From Sulfuricella sp. (GTDB lineage Bacteria > Pseudomonadota > Gammaproteobacteria > Burkholderiales > Sulfuricellaceae): a stretch of 64,000 nt of DNA. The notes under the pieces were generated by a model, which worked only from the letters and a program-made list of their open reading frames with translations, was not told the DNA's origin and searched no databases. The stretch is from the NCBI GenBank assembly GCA_041651995.1, contig JBAZID010000003.1:124501-188500 (forward strand). The letters run 5' to 3'. Positions 61,302 through 64,000 of the stretch are shown piece by piece. The translations under genes were made by a program, and so were the position numbers. Each line of letters starts with the position of its first letter. The stretch's first letter is position 1.

Positions 61302-61939
61302 GGGGTTGGGTTGTCCTCGGAGGCAATATCATAGTTCTCAAACCCCTCCCGGCCTCCCCTTGTCAGGGGAGGAGACGTGGATTCCTCCCCTGCCTGCCCC
61401 TCTCCGATCAGCCCCTCCCCTGAAGCGGGGTAAGCAGGCAATCCGCGCAGCGGATGCTCGCACAAGGGGAGGATGGGAGGGGTTGGGGTTAGATTTTGAA
61501 TTCGAGCCACCAGATCCTCATAAACGCCATCGATATTCCCCATCACCTCGCCATTGCCATAGCGAATAACCGTCAGACCAAGCCCATTCAGGAACCGGGT
61601 CCGTTCAAGGTCGCCTCCAGCCTTTTCCGCATGGTCGTGCCCATCAATCTCGATCGCAAGTCGCAATTCAACACAGTAAAAATCAACAATAAAGTTGCCA
61701 ATAGGTTTCTGGCGCAGAAACTTGTGTTGGGCAAGCTGGCGCATGCGCAGGACTTGCTGCCACATGCGGGTTTCGGCTGGCGTGGGGTTCTTGCGGTTTT
61801 CGCGAGCCAGCGCGGTAAGATTTTTGTTGTAGGGAAGAAAAGGACTAACCCCTCCCTTCCTCCCCTTGTCAGGGGAGGGGCAGATTGGGGCTTCCCCCCT
61901 GACAAGGGGGGACCGAGGGGGGTTTAAGGTTTTACGCAT
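61298..61939 (-). CDS. DUF559 (PD-(D/E)xK-like) nuclease embedded in repeats
   Basis: A 213-residue frame whose core (about residues 40-150) is a DUF559 domain: LARENRKNPTPAETRMWQQV, then FLRQKPIGNFIVDFYCVE, LRLAIEIDGHDH and NGLGLTVIRYGNGEVM, similar to Vsr-like nuclease folds with acidic residues in DFYC and EIDG. The N-terminal (NPPRSPLVRGEAPICPS) and C-terminal (SPPLTRGGREGFENYD) parts are translated from GC-rich palindromic repeats. The ATG overlaps the nagZ stop by eight bases. DUF559 proteins are frequent companions of such repeats in many genomes. Its 3' end overlaps the UDG start by 4 bp. Confidence 0.78.
   Translation of the reverse strand: MRKTLNPPRSPLVRGEAPICPSPDKGRKGGVSPFLPYNKNLTALARENRKNPTPAETRMWQQVLRMRQLAQHKFLRQKPIGNFIVDFYCVELRLAIEIDGHDHAEKAGGDLERTRFLNGLGLTVIRYGNGEVMGNIDGVYEDLVARIQNLTPTPPILPLCEHPLRGLPAYPASGEGLIGEGQAGEESTSPPLTRGGREGFENYDIASEDNPTP
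61340..61492. repeat. CCCCTTGTCAGGGG palindromic repeat cluster, 3' flank of DUF559
   Basis: Several inverted GC-rich units: CCTCCCCTTGTCAGGGGAGG at 61353-61372, CCCCTCCCCTGAAGCGGGG and GGGGAGGATGGGAGGGG. It encodes the C-terminal residues of the DUF559 protein. Similar units flank the gene's other end. Confidence 0.75.
61847..61925. repeat. CCCCTTGTCAGGGG palindromic repeat cluster, 5' flank of DUF559
   Basis: TCCCCTTGTCAGGGGAGGGG at 61861-61880 and the inverted CCCCCCTGACAAGGGGGG at 61894-61911. It encodes the N-terminal residues of the DUF559 protein and faces the related cluster at 61340-61492. Confidence 0.75.
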
Positions 61940-63008
61940 GCCCGCAACTATTCGTCGGATCATCCAGCGGCAGATTGCCCTCGTGGATGCCGATGCTGCC
62001 CACGGCATGCACCGCCTTGATGAAATCGGCGTCTTCATGCAGCTTCGCCATGGAAAGCGGATGGGGCTTGCCGTGCATGCGCACCAGCCGAGCCATGCTC
62101 ACTGCCGGCATGGTATAGCGCAGCCCGGCCAGCAGTTCATCCGCATCGTCGGGTTTGTTGCACAACAGTACCATGTCGCAGCCCGCCTTCAGGGCCGCTT
62201 CGGCGCGCTGCGCCGGGCCGCCGGCCACATGCGCACCGGCCATGGAAAGATCATCGCTGAAAATCACGCCGCCGAAACCCATCCGGGTGCGCAGGATATC
62301 TTTCAGCCAGATGCTGGAAAATCCGGCCGGGCCCGGATCCACCCCGGGATAAATCACATGGGCGGGCATGATGGCGGCCATGCCGAAATTGATCATTTGC
62401 TGGAATGGCATCAGGTCTTCCATCTCAATGTCGGCAAAGGAACGCTCGTCCACCGGCACCTCGTGGTGCGAATCGGCGCGCACATAACCATGGCCGGGGA
62501 AATGCTTGCCAACCGCCGCCATGCCGCCCTGTCTCAGGCCCAGCATCAGATGATGCGCCAGATCGGCAATGGCCTGCGGCTTGCGGTGAAAGGCGCGGCT
62601 GCCAATCACGCCGCTGGCGCCGAAGTCGATATCCAGCACCGGCGTGAAACTGAAATCCACCCCATGGGCGCGCAACTCGGCGGCGAGCACGTAGCCGGTC
62701 TGCTGGGCGAGGTGTTTCGCGCGAGAATGATGGTTGTCCCAGATCATGCCCAGCTCGCGCATTGGCGGCAGGCGGGTAAAACCTTCCTTGAAGCGCTGCA
62801 CCCTGCCTCCTTCATGGTCCACCGCAATGAGCAGGTGCGGGGTGCGCAGGGCATGGATTTCGGCGCTGAGCGCACGCAATTGTTCCGGCGATTCGTAGTT
62901 GCGGCTGAACAGGATCACCCCGCCCACCAGCGGATGCTTCAGCCGCCGCCGGTCGTCATCATTGAGTTGCGTACCCACTACGTCCAGCATCACCGGGCCC
63001 AGCGACAT
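61932..63008 (-). CDS. nagZ: Beta-N-acetylhexosaminidase (GH3)
   Basis: A 358-residue cytoplasmic enzyme of peptidoglycan recycling that removes GlcNAc from anhydro-muropeptides. AVDHEGGRVQRF, the KHFPGHG loop near residues 168-174 with the following DSHHEVP catalytic Asp-His region, and the nucleophile aspartate in IFSDDLSMAGA are intact. Length is close to the usual 340, with a tail of about 15 residues. The stop overlaps the DUF559 start by eight bases; acpS and pdxJ are upstream on the same strand, as in many betaproteobacteria. Confidence 0.95.
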   Translation of the reverse strand: MSLGPVMLDVVGTQLNDDDRRRLKHPLVGGVILFSRNYESPEQLRALSAEIHALRTPHLLIAVDHEGGRVQRFKEGFTRLPPMRELGMIWDNHHSRAKHLAQQTGYVLAAELRAHGVDFSFTPVLDIDFGASGVIGSRAFHRKPQAIADLAHHLMLGLRQGGMAAVGKHFPGHGYVRADSHHEVPVDERSFADIEMEDLMPFQQMINFGMAAIMPAHVIYPGVDPGPAGFSSIWLKDILRTRMGFGGVIFSDDLSMAGAHVAGGPAQRAEAALKAGCDMVLLCNKPDDADELLAGLRYTMPAVSMARLVRMHGKPHPLSMAKLHEDADFIKAVHAVGSIGIHEGNLPLDDPTNSCGHA

Positions 63009-63016
63009 AAATTTCC

Positions 63017-63394
63017 TTATCGTTCCAGAATCACGAAAGCCGCTGCCAATTCCTTTTCATCACTGATGGAAAGGTGATGGCTGCAAATAGCATGGCGCTT
63101 CAGCAAAGCCGACAGCTCGGGCGCAAAATCCAGCATGGGTTTGCCCAGCCCGTCATGAATCACACGGATATTATGCCAGGAAGCCGGGGAGCGAATCCCC
63201 GTTCCCAGCGCCTTGGCAAACGCCTCCTTGGCGGCGAAGCGCTTGGCGAGAAAGCGGGCGGGATGGCTGGCCTCGGCAAAACCGGCCCACTCCTGCTGCG
63301 CCAGTATGCGCCGCGCAAAAGCCTCGCCATGGCGTTCCCACACCGCTGCAATGCGGCTGGTTGCAACGATATCGGTGCCGATGCCGTAGATCAT
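63017..63394 (-). CDS. acpS: Holo-[acyl-carrier-protein] synthase
   Basis: A 125-residue phosphopantetheinyl transferase that activates AcpP. The metal-binding GIGTDIVATSRI is at the N-terminus and the catalytic RFLAKRFAAKEAFAKALGTG near residues 47-66. The ATG at 63394 is preferred to TTG 63397. It lies between pdxJ and nagZ, 8 bp upstream of nagZ. Confidence 0.96.
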   Translation of the reverse strand: MIYGIGTDIVATSRIAAVWERHGEAFARRILAQQEWAGFAEASHPARFLAKRFAAKEAFAKALGTGIRSPASWHNIRVIHDGLGKPMLDFAPELSALLKRHAICSHHLSISDEKELAAAFVILER

Positions 63395-63423
63395 CAAAGC
63401 AAGTCCGTAACCGCCACTATGCC

Positions 63424-63498
63424 GTCATTGCGAGCATAGCGAAGCAATCTTGCTCGCATCAACCGAGATTGCTTCGTCACTTCGTTCCTCGCAATGAC
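63424..63498. repeat. GTCATTGCGAG palindromic repeat at the pdxJ 3' end
   Basis: A 75-bp palindrome from GTCATTGCGAG to CTCGCAATGAC with inner inverted GAAGCAATCT/AGATTGCTTC. A related palindrome lies inside the nested repeat at 20314-20451. It overlaps the last codons of pdxJ and fills the gap to acpS. Confidence 0.85.
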
Positions 63499-64000
63499 AC
63501 CTCAGCAGCCACCATCAGGGATTTCATCTCGCGCACCGCGTTCTCCCAGCCCACGAACAGGGCATGGGCGACGATGGCATGGCCGATGTTGAGTTCGCCC
63601 ATCCCGGGCAGGGCGGCAATCGGCTGCACGTTGTGGTAATGCAGGCCGTGTCCGGCATTGACGCGCAGGCCGATGGACTGGCCATAAGCCACCGCATCGG
63701 CGATGCGCGCGAATTCCTGCTGCTGCCCGGCATGATCCGGGGCATCGGCATAATGGCCGGTATGGATCTCCACCACTGGCGCGCCGGCAGCTATTGCGGC
63801 ATCGAGCTGCTTGCGGTCGGCGTCGATAAAAAGCGACACACGAATCCCTGCCGCGCCCAGTGCGGCACAAGCCTCACGCACCTTGTCGAATTGGCCAGCC
63901 ACATCCAGGCCGCCCTCGGTAGTCAGCTCCTCGCGTTTCTCAGGCACCAGGCACACGTCCTGCGGACGCACGCGCAGCGCGATCTGCACCATCTCGCCGG
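63477..64000 (-). CDS. pdxJ: Pyridoxine 5'-phosphate synthase, 3' part
   Basis: The C-terminal ~174 residues of PdxJ, which condenses 1-deoxyxylulose 5-phosphate with 3-amino-2-oxopropyl phosphate; the 5' end lies beyond the right edge. RPQDVCLVPEKREELTTEGG, VEIHTGHYAD, and NAGHGLHYHNV with the catalytic histidine and the ELNIGHAIVAHALF phosphate site are all visible. The frame is open at base 64000, so the internal ATG at 63992 is not the start. The final residues (VSLRGTK) come from the GTCATTGCGAG repeat, which has replaced the native end. Confidence 0.95.
   Translation of the reverse strand, partial: GEMVQIALRVRPQDVCLVPEKREELTTEGGLDVAGQFDKVREACAALGAAGIRVSLFIDADRKQLDAAIAAGAPVVEIHTGHYADAPDHAGQQQEFARIADAVAYGQSIGLRVNAGHGLHYHNVQPIAALPGMGELNIGHAIVAHALFVGWENAVREMKSLMVAAEVSLRGTK

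Overview
The window is a GC-rich (roughly 58-60 %), densely coded piece of a betaproteobacterial chromosome. Gene orders (lepA-lepB-DUF4845-rnc-era-acpS/pdxJ type modules; yceD-rpmF-plsX-fabH-fabD-fabG-acpP-fabF-pabB), a HyfB/C/E/F/G/I-like membrane complex and a glycogen island with two GH57 enzymes fit a Nitrosomonadales-type lithoautotroph (Gallionellaceae/Sulfuricellaceae-like). That placement is inference; no rRNA or marker in the window proves it.

Layout. 1-6001: the end of hyfB, then hyfC, hyfE, hyfF, hyfG and hyfI in one + strand operon; the large subunit lacks the NiFe cysteines, so this is an energy-converting-hydrogenase-related (Ehr) complex and not a hydrogenase. 6083-7050: a HigB/HigA-like toxin-antitoxin pair and a decayed ISL3-type transposase fragment. 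7057-11901: era, rnc, DUF4845, lepB, lepA on the - strand. 11920-16826: a four-gene - strand unit (unknown protein, PilU-like ATPase, GspE/PilB-like ATPase, FimV-like protein) ending at a clear terminator. 16935-22306: Atm1-like ABC exporter, thioredoxin, arfB, periplasmic cyclophilin, a nested repeat and an MsbA-like exporter. 22307-25305: an accessory islet bounded by two direct copies of a 305-bp element with 37-bp terminal inverted repeats; it holds an RTX fragment, a putative lipoprotein and a truncated lipase-like N-terminus.

25379-33803: AsmA/DUF748 protein, class I fumarase, HPt-HD-GYP protein, MBL-fold hydrolase, pabB. 33825-39937: the complete fatty-acid/phospholipid initiation cluster fabF-acpP-fabG-fabD-fabH-plsX-rpmF-yceD. 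40089-45696: two-subunit pyruvate carboxylase, Maf, RsmI-like methyltransferase, a Rof-like protein with a 45-residue membrane peptide, and an FKBP. 45750-54885: glycogen/alpha-glucan metabolism: GH57 4-alpha-glucanotransferase, GH57 amylase-like protein, glgC, glgB, pgi. 54898-57785: DUF4139 protein, mltB, a small acidic protein. 57801-58135: tRNA-Leu, tRNA-Cys, tRNA-Gly. 58192-64000: pgsA, uvrC, a remnant tautomerase start, a family 5 uracil-DNA glycosylase, a DUF559 nuclease embedded in palindromic repeats, nagZ, acpS and the 3' part of pdxJ.

A recurring theme is small repeats rewriting gene ends: repeat sequence forms the C-terminus of RNase III and PdxJ, both ends of the DUF559 protein, and the start of the RTX fragment. 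The strongest candidates for under-described biology are the RTX/lipase islet with its TIR element, the two-ATPase pilus-motor-like operon without pilins, and the Ehr complex.
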